A DNA stretch of 64,000 nucleotides from Bryobacteraceae bacterium (lineage in GTDB: Bacteria; Acidobacteriota; Terriglobia; Bryobacterales; Bryobacteraceae). Below the pieces are notes generated by a model. That model was not told the origin of the DNA. It saw only the letters and a program-made list of their open reading frames with translations, and searched no databases. This document shows, one piece after another, positions 1 through 11,950 of the stretch (the stretch's first letter is position 1; each line of letters opens with the position of its first letter). A program made the translations under genes and the position numbers. The stretch covers positions 2,302,001 to 2,366,000 of the forward strand of contig BPGD01000001.1 of the NCBI GenBank assembly GCA_026002855.1. The letters are read 5' to 3'.

Positions 1-861
1 GAGGAGGACGATGAGGATGATTTCGGGGTGGTTGGTGGCGATGGAGTGGGCGATGGACTGGAGCATCATCGTCTTGCCGGTGCGGGGTGGGGCGACGATG
101 AGGCCGCGCTGGCCTTTGCCGATGGGGGTGAGCATGTCCATGATGCGGCCGGTGAAGTTGTCGCGGGTGGTCTCCAGCCGGATGCGCTCCATGGGGTAGA
201 GCGGGGTGAGGTTGTCGAAGAAGATTTTGTTGCGGGCCTGTTCGGGGGGCTCGAAGTTGATGGCATCGACCTTGATGAGTGCGAAGTAGCGCTCGCCTTC
301 CTTGGGGGGGCGGATCTGGCCGCTGACGGTGTCGCCGGTGCGGAGGTCGAAGCGGCGGATCTGGGAGGGGGAGACGTAGACGTCGTCGGGCCCGGGCAGG
401 TAGTTGTACTCGGGTGCGCGGAGGAAGCCGAAGCCGTCGGGGAGGACCTCGATGACGCCCTCGCTGAAGATGAGGCCGGCCTTTTCGGCCTGCGCCTGGA
501 GGATCTTGAAGATGAGCTCCTGTTTGCGCATGCCGGCGACGCCGGGGATGTCGAGCTCGCGGGCGATCTGGTGGAGGCGCGAGATGGACATCTCCTTGAG
601 CTCGCCGAGGTCGAGGTTGCCGCGCTTGTTGAGGGCGCCCTGGCGGGGTCGTTCTTCGGTTTCGGCTTCGCGCTGGGCCTGGACCTCCTCGGGCTCCTCG
701 ACGGGGGCCGTGGTCTCGGGGCCGTTCTTGCGGGCGGACTCCGACTTGGCCTTCGCCTCGGGCTGGCGGCGCCGGGTGGGGACGCCTTCGCGGGCGGCCG
801 GTTCAGCGGCGCGGGACTCCGCAGTGGTGGTTTTTTCCTCGGTGGCGGGGTCCTGATTCAC
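1..861 (-). CDS. rho: Transcription termination factor Rho (partial, C-terminus outside window)
   Basis: Rho is the hexameric RNA helicase that ends transcription at C-rich unstructured sites. The visible 287 residues comprise a charged, low-complexity N-terminal extension (about 60 residues), a Rho_N helical domain ([16 protein letters not shown]), the cold-shock-like primary RNA-binding domain ([28 protein letters not shown]) and the beginning of the ATPase domain with its P-loop ([17 protein letters not shown] near residue 260). The rest, including the Q- and R-loops, lies beyond position 1. I chose the GTG at 861 because GGAAAAG lies about 9 nt upstream and the GTG overlaps the engB stop as GTGA. 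An in-frame TTG at 891 is the alternative. It is the last gene seen in the clpX-lon-engB-rho run. Confidence 0.95.
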   Translation of the reverse strand, partial: MNQDPATEEKTTTAESRAAEPAAREGVPTRRRQPEAKAKSESARKNGPETTAPVEEPEEVQAQREAETEERPRQGALNKRGNLDLGELKEMSISRLHQIARELDIPGVAGMRKQELIFKILQAQAEKAGLIFSEGVIEVLPDGFGFLRAPEYNYLPGPDDVYVSPSQIRRFDLRTGDTVSGQIRPPKEGERYFALIKVDAINFEPPEQARNKIFFDNLTPLYPMERIRLETTRDNFTGRIMDMLTPIGKGQRGLIVAPPRTGKTMMLQSIAHSIATNHPEIILIVLL

Positions 862-1430
862 CGGGTTGTTCTTTTCCAGATCGTTTGCCAAATCTCTTTC
901 ACTCCTTGGCCGGTGAGGCCCGAAAACCAGATGAGATCGCCTTCGGGGTAGAGCTGGCGGATCGCCTTCTGGCTTTCGTTCATTTCCTTGCGGTTGAGTT
1001 TGTCCGACTTCGTTGCCACGACGGCGTACGGCCGGTGATGGAACTCCAGCCACTGTTTGAGCTGGAGGTCAGATTCCATCCAGCCGCGCCGCGCGTCGAG
1101 CAGGACGAAGCACAGCGCCAAACTTTCGCGGTCGAGCAGATAGCTCTCGATGAGCTTCTGCCAGCCCCTCTGGACCGCTTTGGGGGCTTCGGCGAAACCG
1201 TAACCGGGCAGATCCACGAAGAGGATCCGGCCCTCGACTTCAAAGAAGTTAATGGCCTGCGTCCTGCCAGGGGAACTGGAGGTGCGGGCCAGCTTCTGCC
1301 CCAGGAGGCAGTTTAGCAGGGTCGACTTGCCCACGTTGCTGCGGCCGAGGAAGGCGACCTCGGGCAGGCGCGGGGGCGGGAACTGGCCGGGGTTGACCGC
1401 AGTCAGCAGGAATCTGGCTTGCGGACGCAC
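858..1430 (-). CDS. engB: Ribosome biogenesis GTP-binding protein EngB/YsxC
   Basis: This is a TRAFAC-class GTPase needed for late assembly of the large ribosomal subunit in the cytoplasm. The 190 residues carry the G1 motif GRSNVGKST near residue 29, the G3 motif DLPGYGFAE with the typical EngB Tyr-Gly extension, and the G4 motif TKSDKL. Length is normal for the family. The start is GTG at 1430. It lies 24 nt after the lon stop and overlaps the rho GTG start by 4 nt, so the three genes are probably one transcript. The assignment is secure from the motif set. Confidence 0.96.
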   Translation of the reverse strand: MRPQARFLLTAVNPGQFPPPRLPEVAFLGRSNVGKSTLLNCLLGQKLARTSSSPGRTQAINFFEVEGRILFVDLPGYGFAEAPKAVQRGWQKLIESYLLDRESLALCFVLLDARRGWMESDLQLKQWLEFHHRPYAVVATKSDKLNRKEMNESQKAIRQLYPEGDLIWFSGLTGQGVKEIWQTIWKRTTR

Positions 1431-1454
1431 GCCTGAACCGTTCCACGGCCGCCC

Positions 1455-3911
<2,457 letters not shown>

Positions 3912-3996
3912 GGATAATGATTCGGTTGTCTGTCAGGAATTCCGCGCCGGCGCTCCGGGCGGCCCCGGGGCGCTGAACTCAGGCCCGGGGGGGCGC

Positions 3997-5265
3997 TCAG
4001 CCGGCCTTTTCCAGCAATGCCCAATTGATCTTCTGCGTCATGACCATCTCCCGCGTGACCAGGAACTCGCGGACCTTTTTGTAGGAGGGGAGATAGTACA
4101 TGACGTCGAGCATCAACTCTTCCAGGATCATCCGCAGGCCCCGCGCGCCCACCTTCCGCTGCAAGGCCAGGTCGGCTATGGCTTCCAGAGCGTCGTCGCT
4201 GAACTTCAGTTTAACATTTTCATACTCAAACAGCTTCTGGTACTGCTTGATGATGGCATTTTTCGGCCGGGTGAGGATCTGGACGAGGGCGTCGCGGTCG
4301 AGGTCCTCGAGGATGGCGGCGACGGGGAGGCGGCCGATGAACTCGGGGATGAAGCCGAACTTGATGAGATCTTCCGGCTGAAGCTGTTCGAGCAGCGACA
4401 TGTCGCGCTGCTGGGCGCCGCGGGCGGGATCGTTCCGGCTGTCCTCGACGCTCTTGAAGCCGAGGGTTTTTTTGCCCACGCGCCGGGCGATGATTTTTTC
4501 GAGGCCGACGAAGGCGCCGCCGCAGATGAACAGGATGTTGGTCGTGTCGACGGGGGTGAACTCCTGGTGCGGGTGCTTGCGGCCGCCCTGGGGCGGGACG
4601 TTGGCGATGGTACCCTCGAGGATCTTCAGAAGCGCCTGCTGGACGCCTTCGCCGGAGACGTCGCGCGTGATGGACGGGTTTTCGTCCTTGCGGGAGATCT
4701 TGTCGATCTCGTCAATGTAAATGATGCCGGTCTGGCAGCGCTGGACGTCCCAGTCGGCGTTCTGGAGGAGGCGGAGGATGATGTTTTCGACGTCCTCGCC
4801 GACGTAGCCAGCCTCAGTGAGGGTGGTGGCATCGACGATGGCGAAGGGGACATCGAGGATGCGGGCCAGGGTCTGGGCGAGGAGGGTCTTGCCGGTGCCG
4901 GTAGGGCCGATGAGGAGGATGTTGGACTTGGAGACCTCGACGTCGCCGACGCGGTGGCGGTTCATCTGGATCCGCTTGTAATGGTTGTAGACGGCGACGG
5001 CGAGTTTCTTTTTGGCCGCCTCCTGCCCGATGACGTACTGGTCGAGGTATTCCTTGATCTCAAGCGGCTTGGGCAGTTTCTGGGGGCCGCCGTAGGCGCG
5101 CTCCGGGCGGTCGTCGGCGAGGATCGAGTTACAGACGGCGATGCACTCGTCGCAGATGTAGGCGCGAGGGTAATCGCTGGGGCTGGCGATCAGCTTGCCG
5201 ACCGCATCCTGGCTCTTATGGCAGAACGAGCACCGGAGAATTTCGTCGCTCGGAGATCTTCTCAC
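3997..5265 (-). CDS. clpX: ATP-dependent Clp protease ATP-binding subunit ClpX
   Basis: ClpX is the AAA+ unfoldase that feeds substrates to ClpP. The 422 residues begin with the four-cysteine zinc-binding domain (CSFCHKS then CDECIAVC), followed by Walker [10 protein letters not shown], Walker [10 protein letters not shown], the pore loop GYVGEDVE and the sensor region [12 protein letters not shown]. Length is typical. The start is GTG at 5265, with GGGAG placed 7 nt upstream. It is the first gene of the minus-strand run leading to lon, engB and rho. clpP is not in this window. Confidence 0.98.
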   Translation of the reverse strand: MRRSPSDEILRCSFCHKSQDAVGKLIASPSDYPRAYICDECIAVCNSILADDRPERAYGGPQKLPKPLEIKEYLDQYVIGQEAAKKKLAVAVYNHYKRIQMNRHRVGDVEVSKSNILLIGPTGTGKTLLAQTLARILDVPFAIVDATTLTEAGYVGEDVENIILRLLQNADWDVQRCQTGIIYIDEIDKISRKDENPSITRDVSGEGVQQALLKILEGTIANVPPQGGRKHPHQEFTPVDTTNILFICGGAFVGLEKIIARRVGKKTLGFKSVEDSRNDPARGAQQRDMSLLEQLQPEDLIKFGFIPEFIGRLPVAAILEDLDRDALVQILTRPKNAIIKQYQKLFEYENVKLKFSDDALEAIADLALQRKVGARGLRMILEELMLDVMYYLPSYKKVREFLVTREMVMTQKINWALLEKAG

Positions 5266-5488
5266 AAATCGTCTCCCTGCGGTCCGGGGAGGAGAAGCCC
5301 TCCGGGAGCCGCGGTTCCCGTGCCCTCATTATCCACCGAAACCGAGTGAAGTGGCAACGGATGAAGAGGGATGAACCGTCCTGTAGCTTTAGATGCAGGA
5401 TCGGGCGTCGCAGCGTCGTGGTTTCGTGGCGTCTGCGCCGGCCGGAAGGCGGCGGAAGGGGGACAGAACGAGCATGGAGCCTTGTTCA

Positions 5489-5518
5489 TTGACAGTGCCG
5501 CGGCGGCTTTTCTATCCT
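5489..5518 (+). promoter_or_regulatory. Candidate sigma70 promoter of the ABC exporter operon
   Basis: TTGACA at 5489-5494 is a perfect -35 element. It is followed after an 18-bp spacer by TATCCT at 5513-5518, a 4/6 match to the -10 consensus. The predicted transcript would carry a leader of about 85 nt that includes the paired hairpins at 5545-5587. Confidence 0.5.
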
Positions 5519-5544
5519 AAGAACCGTCAAGGACTTCTGAGCAG

Positions 5545-5587
5545 GCAGCAAACGTGCTGCATGCAGGCGGGACGCCCGCACGTCCCG
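5545..5587. repeat. Two tandem small hairpins (REP-like)
   Basis: GCAGC (5545-5549) pairs with GCTGC (5556-5560), and CGGGAC (5568-5573) pairs with GTCCCG (5582-5587). Two close GC-rich palindromes in an intergenic leader are typical of dispersed REP-type elements. No second copy was recognised in this window, so the repeat nature is unproven. They could equally be 5' leader structure. Confidence 0.3.
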
Positions 5588-5612
5588 GACTCCGCATCCC
5601 AGGGATGAACCG

Positions 5613-6584
5613 ATGATCAAGGTTGAGAATCTGACAAAGAGATACGACCGCAACATTGCGGTCAATGACATCAGCTTCGAGGTGGGCAAGGGGCAGATCG
5701 TCGGTTTTCTCGGGCCGAACGGCGCGGGAAAGACGACGACGATGCGGATTCTGACCTGCTTCATGCCGCCGACGTCGGGCCGGGCGTGGGTGGCGGGCCA
5801 TGACGTGCTGGAGCAGCCGCTCGAGGTGAAGCGGCGGATCGGGTATCTGCCGGAGACGCCGCCGCTGTATCCGGAGATGGAGGTGCACGAGTACCTCACG
5901 TTCGTGGGGCGGCTGAAGGGGCTGAGCCAGGCAGAGCTGCCGCGGCGGGTGGCCGAGGTGAGCGAGCGCTGCGCGATCAGCGACGTCTCCCGGAAGCTGA
6001 TTTCGAAGCTTTCGAAGGGATACCGGCAGCGGGTGGGGCTGGCGCAGGCGATCCTGCACAACCCGGACGTGCTGATCCTGGACGAGCCGACCGCCGGGCT
6101 GGACCCGAAGCAGATCCACGAGACGCGGCAACTGATCCGATCACTCGCGGGCGAGCACACGATCATCCTTTCTACGCACATCCTGCCGGAGGTGGAGCAG
6201 ACCTGCGACCACGTGATCATCATCAGCAAGGGCAGGATTGTGGCGCAGGACACGGTGGAGAACCTGACGTCGCGGCTGCGGGGGCAGGAGGCGGTGCTGG
6301 TGGAGGTGGCCGGCGGCGGCGCGGGCGAGATCCGCGGGGCGCTGGCGGCGGTGCCTGGCGTGGCGCGGGTCCACGAGCGGGGTTCGAGGAACGGGGTGCA
6401 CGCGTTTGAGGTGGAGTCCGAGCCGGGCCGGAACGTGCGGGCGGAGCTGGCGCGGAAGGTGGTGGAGAGCGGCTGGGCGCTGAACGAGCTACGGCCGGTG
6501 GCGATGAGCCTGGAGGAGGTGTTCCTGGAGCTGACCGCGGCGGAGAAGGCGGAGGCGGCCGCGGCGAAAGGAGGCCGGCAGTGA
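5613..6584 (+). CDS. ABC transporter ATP-binding protein (GldA-like)
   Basis: This is the cytoplasmic ATPase of an ABC-2 type exporter. The 323 residues carry Walker A GPNGAGKTTT near residue 40, the signature SKGYRQRVGLAQA, Walker B VLILDEPTAGLDP and the switch His in ILSTHILPEV. The last 100 residues form the extra C-terminal domain seen in GldA/NatA-type ATPases. It overlaps the permease start by 4 nt and heads a four-gene operon of the ATPase, permease, GldG-like and DUF4340 type. In Bacteroidetes the homologous GldA/F/G proteins serve gliding. Here no other gliding genes are visible, so the exported substrate is unknown. Confidence 0.9.
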   Translation: MIKVENLTKRYDRNIAVNDISFEVGKGQIVGFLGPNGAGKTTTMRILTCFMPPTSGRAWVAGHDVLEQPLEVKRRIGYLPETPPLYPEMEVHEYLTFVGRLKGLSQAELPRRVAEVSERCAISDVSRKLISKLSKGYRQRVGLAQAILHNPDVLILDEPTAGLDPKQIHETRQLIRSLAGEHTIILSTHILPEVEQTCDHVIIISKGRIVAQDTVENLTSRLRGQEAVLVEVAGGGAGEIRGALAAVPGVARVHERGSRNGVHAFEVESEPGRNVRAELARKVVESGWALNELRPVAMSLEEVFLELTAAEKAEAAAAKGGRQ

Positions 6585-7348
6585 AAAACATCTGGACGAT
6601 CTCGAAGAAGGAGCTGAAATCGTACTTTGCGTCGCCGATCGCCTACCTGCTGCTGGCGATGTTTGCGACGATTTTCGGATTTTTCTTCTGGAATGCGGTG
6701 GGCTATTTCGTCAGCGTGAGCATGCAATCGACGATGTTCGGCCGCAGTTTTCCGATGGATGTGAACGAGATGATCATCCGGCCGCTGCTGATGAACACGT
6801 CGGTGATCGGGTTGTTCCTGATTCCGCTGATTTCGATGCGGCTGTTCGCGGAGGAAAAACGGCAGGGGACGATCGAGCTGCTGATGACCTCGCCGGTGCG
6901 GGACATGGAGATCATTCTGGGCAAGTGGCTGGCGGCGCTCATCCTGTATGCGTGCCTGCTGGGCATCAGCCTGCTGGACATCGCGTTCCTGTTCGCCTAC
7001 GGCAAGCCGGACTGGCGGCCGATGCTGGTGGGCTACGCGGGGCTGCTGCTCCAGGCGGGCGGGCTGCTGGCGATCGGGACGTTCATTTCGACGACGACGC
7101 GCAACCAGATCATTGCCGGCGCGGTGACCTTCGGCGCCTGCCTGCTGCTGTGGGTCTTCGAGTGGGTGGCCGGATATGAGACGGCGACGTGGGCGACGGT
7201 GATGGGCTACATGAGCGTGGTACGGCATTTTGAGCCGTTTTCAAAGGGCGTGATCGATTCGAAAGACGCGGTGTATTTCCTGTCGCTGATGTTTCTGGGG
7301 CTGTTTCTGACGTCGCGCAGCCTCGAGTCGCTGAGGTGGAGGGCGTAA
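6581..7348 (+). CDS. ABC-2 type permease (GldF-like)
   Basis: This is the integral inner-membrane permease partner of the preceding ATPase. The 255 residues contain about six hydrophobic segments, beginning at AYLLLAMFATIFGFFFW (about residue 20). The cytoplasmic motif RLFAEEKRQGTIELLMTSPV is the conserved ABC-2 membrane motif preceding the second helix. The start ATG/GTG region overlaps the ATPase stop, which shows translational coupling. It is followed 3 nt later by the GldG-like gene. The substrate cannot be inferred from the sequence. Confidence 0.88.
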   Translation: MKNIWTISKKELKSYFASPIAYLLLAMFATIFGFFFWNAVGYFVSVSMQSTMFGRSFPMDVNEMIIRPLLMNTSVIGLFLIPLISMRLFAEEKRQGTIELLMTSPVRDMEIILGKWLAALILYACLLGISLLDIAFLFAYGKPDWRPMLVGYAGLLLQAGGLLAIGTFISTTTRNQIIAGAVTFGACLLLWVFEWVAGYETATWATVMGYMSVVRHFEPFSKGVIDSKDAVYFLSLMFLGLFLTSRSLESLRWRA

Positions 7349-7351
7349 GCA

Positions 7352-8740
7352 ATGAAGATGCCGTGGCTCAAATCCCGTCAGGCGCGCTATGGGGCCTACG
7401 CGTCGACCTACATTCTGGTGGTACTGGCGATTCTCGTCACGGTGAACTACCTGGCGAACCGCTACAACAAGAGTTACGATTCGACGTCGAACAAGCGCTA
7501 TTCGCTGGCCGATCAGACGGTGAAGGTGGTGAAGGGGCTGAAGGCGGACGTCGAGCTGGCCTATTTTGATGAGACGACGGATTTCCAGCGCGCGCGCGAC
7601 CTGCTGGACCGCTATGACAACCTCTCGCCGCGGCTGAAGGTGGTCTACATCGACCCGTTCAAGAAGCCGGCGCTGGCCAGGCAGTACGGGGTGACGCGGA
7701 CGGGCACGATCATCCTGACGAGCGCGGGCAAGCGCGAGGAGGCGCGGAGCCTTTCGGAGGAAGAGATCACGTCGGCGCTGATCCGGCTGCTGAAGTCCGG
7801 GGTGAAGACGGTGTGCTTCACGACGGGAGCGGGCGAGCACTCGCTGGAGGACAGCGAGCAGCCTGGCTATTCGGCGCTGAAGGAGCTGATCGAGAAGAAC
7901 AACTACAAGACGGACACGGTGAACCTGCTGGAGAAGCCGCAGATCCCGGAGGCGTGCTCGATCGTGGTGGTGGCCGGGCCGCGGACCGATTATCCGCAGC
8001 CGGTGGTGGACGCGCTGAAGAAGTACGTCGAGGAAGGCGGGCGGGCGCTGTTTCTGCTGGATCCGCCGCTGAAGACGCGCAAGGAGAGCGTGGCCGACAA
8101 TGAAGCGCTGGCCAACGTGCTGAAGGCCTGGGGCGTGACGCTGAACAAGGACCTGATTCTGGACACGTCGGGCATTGGGGGCCTGTACGGGCTGGGGCCG
8201 GAGACGGCGCTGGGCACGCGCTATGAGACGCATCCGATCGTGCGGGACATGAAGCGGACGGCGACGGCGTTTCCGATCGTGCGGTCGCTGGAGGCGAAGC
8301 CGACCGACAAGACGAGCGTGGAGAAGCTGGTGTCGACGTCGCGCAACTCGATTGCGGCGACGAACCTGAACCTGGCCTCGGGGACGATGACGATGCCGAA
8401 GGGCGAGCCGCAGTCCTATTGCGTGGCGGCGGCGGGCACCTACCGCACCGGGAAGGAAAAGGACGGCAATGCGGTGGAAGGCCGCTTTGTGGTGGTGGGC
8501 TCGTCGGACTTCGTCACCAACTACGCGCTGGGCTTCGGCGGCAACCGGGACCTGGCGATGAACATGCTGAACTGGCTATCTTCGGACGAAGACCTGATCT
8601 CGATCCGGCCGAAGGAGCCCGAGGACCGGCGGATCCAGCTCACGCGGAACCAGATGCGGATGGTGCGGGCGGTGAGCCAGTTTGTAATTCCGCTGATCGT
8701 GATCGCGCTGGGCATTGTCGTGTGGTGGCGGCGGAGGTAG
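7352..8740 (+). CDS. GldG-family ABC transporter auxiliary protein
   Basis: The 462-residue protein is anchored by an N-terminal helix (about residues 11-33) and a C-terminal helix (FVIPLIVIALGIVVWWRRR). The extracytoplasmic body lies in between and matches the ABC-transporter auxiliary (GldG/IFT52-like) family. Features include the SYDSTSNKRYSLADQT start of the domain, the YIDPFKKP strand and a Rossmann-like VVVAGPRTDYPQPVVDAL segment. It is encoded directly after the permease and 3 nt before the DUF4340 gene. Established context puts these proteins with ABC-2 exporters, but their biochemical role is unresolved. Confidence 0.85.
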   Translation: MKMPWLKSRQARYGAYASTYILVVLAILVTVNYLANRYNKSYDSTSNKRYSLADQTVKVVKGLKADVELAYFDETTDFQRARDLLDRYDNLSPRLKVVYIDPFKKPALARQYGVTRTGTIILTSAGKREEARSLSEEEITSALIRLLKSGVKTVCFTTGAGEHSLEDSEQPGYSALKELIEKNNYKTDTVNLLEKPQIPEACSIVVVAGPRTDYPQPVVDALKKYVEEGGRALFLLDPPLKTRKESVADNEALANVLKAWGVTLNKDLILDTSGIGGLYGLGPETALGTRYETHPIVRDMKRTATAFPIVRSLEAKPTDKTSVEKLVSTSRNSIAATNLNLASGTMTMPKGEPQSYCVAAAGTYRTGKEKDGNAVEGRFVVVGSSDFVTNYALGFGGNRDLAMNMLNWLSSDEDLISIRPKEPEDRRIQLTRNQMRMVRAVSQFVIPLIVIALGIVVWWRRR

Positions 8741-8743
8741 GCG

Positions 8744-10057
8744 ATGCGTCCGAAGGGGCTGCTGATCGCGACCGTGGTGCTGGCGGCGCTGGCCGGCACG
8801 GTGTGGTGGACGAACCGGCACAAGAAAGAAGACACGGAGACGAAGAAGTCTCCCGAGCTCTGGTCGCTGAACCAGGACGATCTTGTGAGCATCGAGATTG
8901 CGCGCCGTGACGGCGAGCGGACGCGCATTGAGAAAGGGCAGGACGGCACATGGCGCATTACGTCGCCGGAGCCGCTGCCGGGAGACCGGGACGCGATCTC
9001 GAGTCTGGTGTCTTCAGCGGCGAAGGTGGAAGCGGACAAGGTAGTGGAAGAGAAGCCCGAGGACCTGGCGGGGTTCGGGCTGAAGGAGCCGCATGCGCGC
9101 ATCATCGTGACGCTGAAGGACGGCAAGACGCGCACGCTGCTGCTCGGCGAGGATGCGCCGGTGGGCGGCGGCGCCTTTGCGCAACTGGAAGGCGACCCGA
9201 AGGTCTATCTGCTGACGTCGTGGGTGAAGGGCGGGCTGGACAAGCTCGCCGTCGACCTGCGCGACAAGCGGCTGATGACGTTCCAGCGGGACAAGATCGT
9301 GCGCGTGGAGGTGACGCGCGGCAGGGAGTCGTTCGAGTTTTCGAAAAATGCCCAGGGCGACTGGGTGATCAGCCGGCCGCAGACGTACCGCGCCGACGGC
9401 TGGAGCGTGGACGATTACGTGCGCCGTCTTCAGGACCTGAAGCTGGACCCGCTGCTGACCTCGGACCAGAAGGCGGACCTGAAGAAGCAGTTCGAGAGCG
9501 GCACGCCGGTGGCGACGGTGCAGGTGACTGACGCGGGCGGCACGCAGAAGCTGGAGCTCCGCAAGACGAAAGACAAATACTACGCGCGCTCGAGCGCGGT
9601 GGAGGGCTTTCATCTTGTGCAGGAATTCGACGCCAAGGCGCTCGACAAGGGCCTGGACGAGTTCCGCAACAAGAAGGTATTTGATTTCGGCTTCAACGAT
9701 CCGTCGAAGGTGGAGTACCGGAGCGAGAAGCGGAAGCTCGCGCTGACGAAGTCCGGCGACAAGTGGCTGGCCGACGGGAAGGCGATGGACGCGGTTGGGG
9801 TGCAGTCGCTGATTGACCGTCTGCGGGAGCTTTCCGCGACGGCGTTTCCGTCGAGTGGCTTCAAGACGCCGGTGATCGAGATCACGGTGACGGCGAAGAC
9901 GACCGAGAAGGTGCTGATCGCGAAGGCCGGCGACAAATATTTGGCGCGGCGGGAGGGCGAGCCGGCGTTGTACGAACTGACGGCGACGAGCGTCGAGGAC
10001 CTGGAGAAGGCGGCACAAGACGTGAAGGAAGCGCCGGCGGGGGCGCCGAAGAAGTAG
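8744..10057 (+). CDS. DUF4340 domain-containing membrane-anchored protein
   Basis: The 437-residue protein has one N-terminal membrane helix (LLIATVVLAALAGTVWW) and a large extracytoplasmic region with repeated beta-rich units. Each unit holds a motif such as GTWRITSPEPLPGD, GDWVISRPQTYRADG or DKWLADGKAMD, which is the pattern of DUF4340 proteins. DUF4340 genes commonly follow GldG-type genes, as here. It probably completes the exporter complex at the outer face of the inner membrane. Lys/Asp/Glu content is high and the C-terminus is a short Pro/Ala/Lys tail. The function is unknown. Confidence 0.82.
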   Translation: MRPKGLLIATVVLAALAGTVWWTNRHKKEDTETKKSPELWSLNQDDLVSIEIARRDGERTRIEKGQDGTWRITSPEPLPGDRDAISSLVSSAAKVEADKVVEEKPEDLAGFGLKEPHARIIVTLKDGKTRTLLLGEDAPVGGGAFAQLEGDPKVYLLTSWVKGGLDKLAVDLRDKRLMTFQRDKIVRVEVTRGRESFEFSKNAQGDWVISRPQTYRADGWSVDDYVRRLQDLKLDPLLTSDQKADLKKQFESGTPVATVQVTDAGGTQKLELRKTKDKYYARSSAVEGFHLVQEFDAKALDKGLDEFRNKKVFDFGFNDPSKVEYRSEKRKLALTKSGDKWLADGKAMDAVGVQSLIDRLRELSATAFPSSGFKTPVIEITVTAKTTEKVLIAKAGDKYLARREGEPALYELTATSVEDLEKAAQDVKEAPAGAPKK

Positions 10058-10093
10058 CCGCGGCCCCGGCGGGGCGCGCGGGAAGGAGAGCGT

Positions 10094-11410
10094 GTGAACG
10101 CGCTGCTGACCGACCTGTACCAGTTGACGATGGCCGCGGGGTACTGGTCGGCCGGCAAGACGGAAGAGATCGCCACCTTCGAGCTGTTCGTGCGGCGGAT
10201 GCCGCCGCACCGCAACTACCTGATTGCGGCAGGGCTGGAGCAGGCGGTCGAGTATCTGCTGGGGTTGCGGTTCGAGGAAGAGGAGATCCGGTATCTTCAG
10301 GGCCTTCCGCAGTTCCAGCGGGTGGCGCCGGGGTTTTTTGAGGCGCTGCGGCGATTCCGGTTCACCGGCGACGTGTTTGCGGTGCCGGAAGGAACGCCGG
10401 TGTTTGCGGGCGAGCCGCTGCTGGTGGTGCGCGCGCCGCTCATTGAAGCGCAGATTCCGGAGACGTATCTGCTGTCGATGGTCGGTTTCCAGACGATGAT
10501 CGCCACCAAGGCGGCGCGGATGGTGGACGCAAGCGGCGGGCGCGCGGTGATCGAATTTGGCACGCGGCGGGCGCATTCCCCGCAGGCGGGCGTCTACGCG
10601 GCGCGGGCGGCCTACATCGGCGGCTGCGCCGGAACATCGAACGTGCTGGCCGGAATGCGGTTTGGAATTCCGGTGTTCGGCACGGCGGCGCACTCCTGGG
10701 TGCAGAGCTTTCCCACAGAGCGGGAGGCGTTCGAGCGGCTCCAGGAGCTGCTGGGGCCGGGCACGACGTACCTGATCGACACCTACGACACGCTGGAAGG
10801 GGCGCGGCAGGCGGTGGCGCTGGGCAGGCCGTTCTGGGGCGTGCGGCTGGACAGCGGCAACCTGGTGGAGCTGTCGCGGGCGGTGCGGCGCATCCTGGAC
10901 GAGGGCGGCTGCCGCGAGGCGAAGATCATGGCGACAGGCGACCTGAACGAGTACAAGATCCTCGAGCTGGCGGCCGCGGGCGCGCCGATTGACGCCTTCG
11001 GCGTGGGCACGGAGCTGGCGACGTCGCACGACGCGCCGAGCCACGGAGCGGTGTACAAGCTGGTGGAGCACTGGTCGCCATTGGGTCGGCGCTACACGGC
11101 GAAGTTCAGCCAGGACAAGGCGACGCTGCCGGGCGCGAAACAGGTGTTCCGGTTTGCCGACCATGACGTGATCGGCCGGGCGCACGAGTGTCCGATGAAC
11201 GGCGCCGAGGCGCTGCTGCGGCCGGTGATCGTGCGCGGCGAGCCGGCCGGGCCGCTGCCGGGAGCGGACGAAGCGAGGCAGCGGGCGCGCCGGGCGCTGG
11301 AGCGGCTGCCGCGGAAGCTGCGAAGTCTGTTCGAGGCGGATCCGCCGTACCGGATCGAACTGAGCGACGAACTCATCCAACTGGCCGAGGAGGTGAGGGC
11401 GAGGCGATGA
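10094..11410 (+). CDS. pncB: Nicotinate phosphoribosyltransferase
   Basis: This enzyme converts nicotinate and PRPP to nicotinate mononucleotide in NAD salvage (Preiss-Handler route). The 438 residues begin with the family signature LLTDLYQLTMAAGY. They also contain EFGTRRAHSP (His and Arg of the active site), GTAAHSWVQSF, LIDTYDTLEGA and GVRLDSGNL, all conserved in this enzyme. Start is GTG at 10094 with GGAAGGAGAG just upstream. The stop overlaps the pncA start as ATGA, so the two salvage steps are translationally coupled. Confidence 0.95.
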   Translation: MNALLTDLYQLTMAAGYWSAGKTEEIATFELFVRRMPPHRNYLIAAGLEQAVEYLLGLRFEEEEIRYLQGLPQFQRVAPGFFEALRRFRFTGDVFAVPEGTPVFAGEPLLVVRAPLIEAQIPETYLLSMVGFQTMIATKAARMVDASGGRAVIEFGTRRAHSPQAGVYAARAAYIGGCAGTSNVLAGMRFGIPVFGTAAHSWVQSFPTEREAFERLQELLGPGTTYLIDTYDTLEGARQAVALGRPFWGVRLDSGNLVELSRAVRRILDEGGCREAKIMATGDLNEYKILELAAAGAPIDAFGVGTELATSHDAPSHGAVYKLVEHWSPLGRRYTAKFSQDKATLPGAKQVFRFADHDVIGRAHECPMNGAEALLRPVIVRGEPAGPLPGADEARQRARRALERLPRKLRSLFEADPPYRIELSDELIQLAEEVRARR

Positions 11411-11937
11411 ACACGGCATTTTTCGACATCGACACGCAGATCGACTTCGTCTTTCCCGCCGGGGCGCTGTACGTGCCCGGTGCGGAGGTGGCGCTGCCGC
11501 AGGTGGCGCGGCTGAACCGGCATGCGAGGGAGCGGGGCATTCCGCTGATTTCGACGGCGGACGCGCATGCGGAAAACGACCCGGAGTTTGCGCAGTGGCC
11601 GCCGCACTGCGTGGCGGGGACGCTGGGGCAGCGGAAGCCGGACTGCACAATGGCGGGCCAGATTGTTTTAAACAAGCAGAACGTAAACTGTTTTACAATT
11701 CCCGGGCTGCCGGCGCTGCTCGAACAGCTCCGGGTGGAGCATGCGGTGGTCTACGGGGTGGTGACGGAGATCTGCGTGAAGCACGCGGTGTTCGGGCTGC
11801 TGGAGCGGGGCATCCGGGTGACGCTGGTGGAGGACGCGGTGCGGGCGCTTGACGAGGCGCAGGCGGCGGCGATGATCGCCGAGATGAAAGCGCGCGGAGG
11901 CAGCCTGGCGCGCACGGCGGAGATCGCCGTGGCGTGA
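11407..11937 (+). CDS. pncA: Nicotinamidase (isochorismatase-like hydrolase)
   Basis: PncA hydrolyses nicotinamide to nicotinate, the substrate of the preceding pncB product. The 176 residues show the catalytic Asp in FFDIDTQIDF (residue 7 or 9), HCVAGTLGQRK with the family lysine region, and the catalytic Cys in VVTEICVKHAVFGLL. I start at the ATG at 11407, which overlaps the pncB stop by 4 nt. A longer in-frame extension upstream lies inside pncB and has no homology pattern. It is convergent with rsfS, 13 nt apart. Confidence 0.92.
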   Translation: MNTAFFDIDTQIDFVFPAGALYVPGAEVALPQVARLNRHARERGIPLISTADAHAENDPEFAQWPPHCVAGTLGQRKPDCTMAGQIVLNKQNVNCFTIPGLPALLEQLRVEHAVVYGVVTEICVKHAVFGLLERGIRVTLVEDAVRALDEAQAAAMIAEMKARGGSLARTAEIAVA

Positions 11938-11950
11938 GTCCGCTTCCGCC

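Larger units (their letters stand above)
5266..5612. other. Intergenic region between divergent clpX and the ABC exporter operon
   Basis: This 347-bp stretch separates clpX (minus) from the ABC operon (plus). It holds a sigma70-like promoter candidate for the ABC operon (5489-5518) and two adjacent hairpins (5545-5587). A 75-codon open frame on the minus strand at 5262-5489 overlaps the clpX start, is Pro/Ala-rich and resembles no family I know, so I treat it as non-coding. No RNA gene is evident. Confidence 0.6.

Noticed and set aside
5262-5489. A 75-codon minus-strand frame overlapping the clpX start.
   Set aside because: Pro/Ala-rich translation, no ribosome site, and it overlaps the promoter region.
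9014-11650. An 878-codon minus-strand open frame opposite the DUF4340, pncB and pncA genes.
   Set aside because: The translation is Arg/His/Leu-rich and crosses three real genes without any family pattern.
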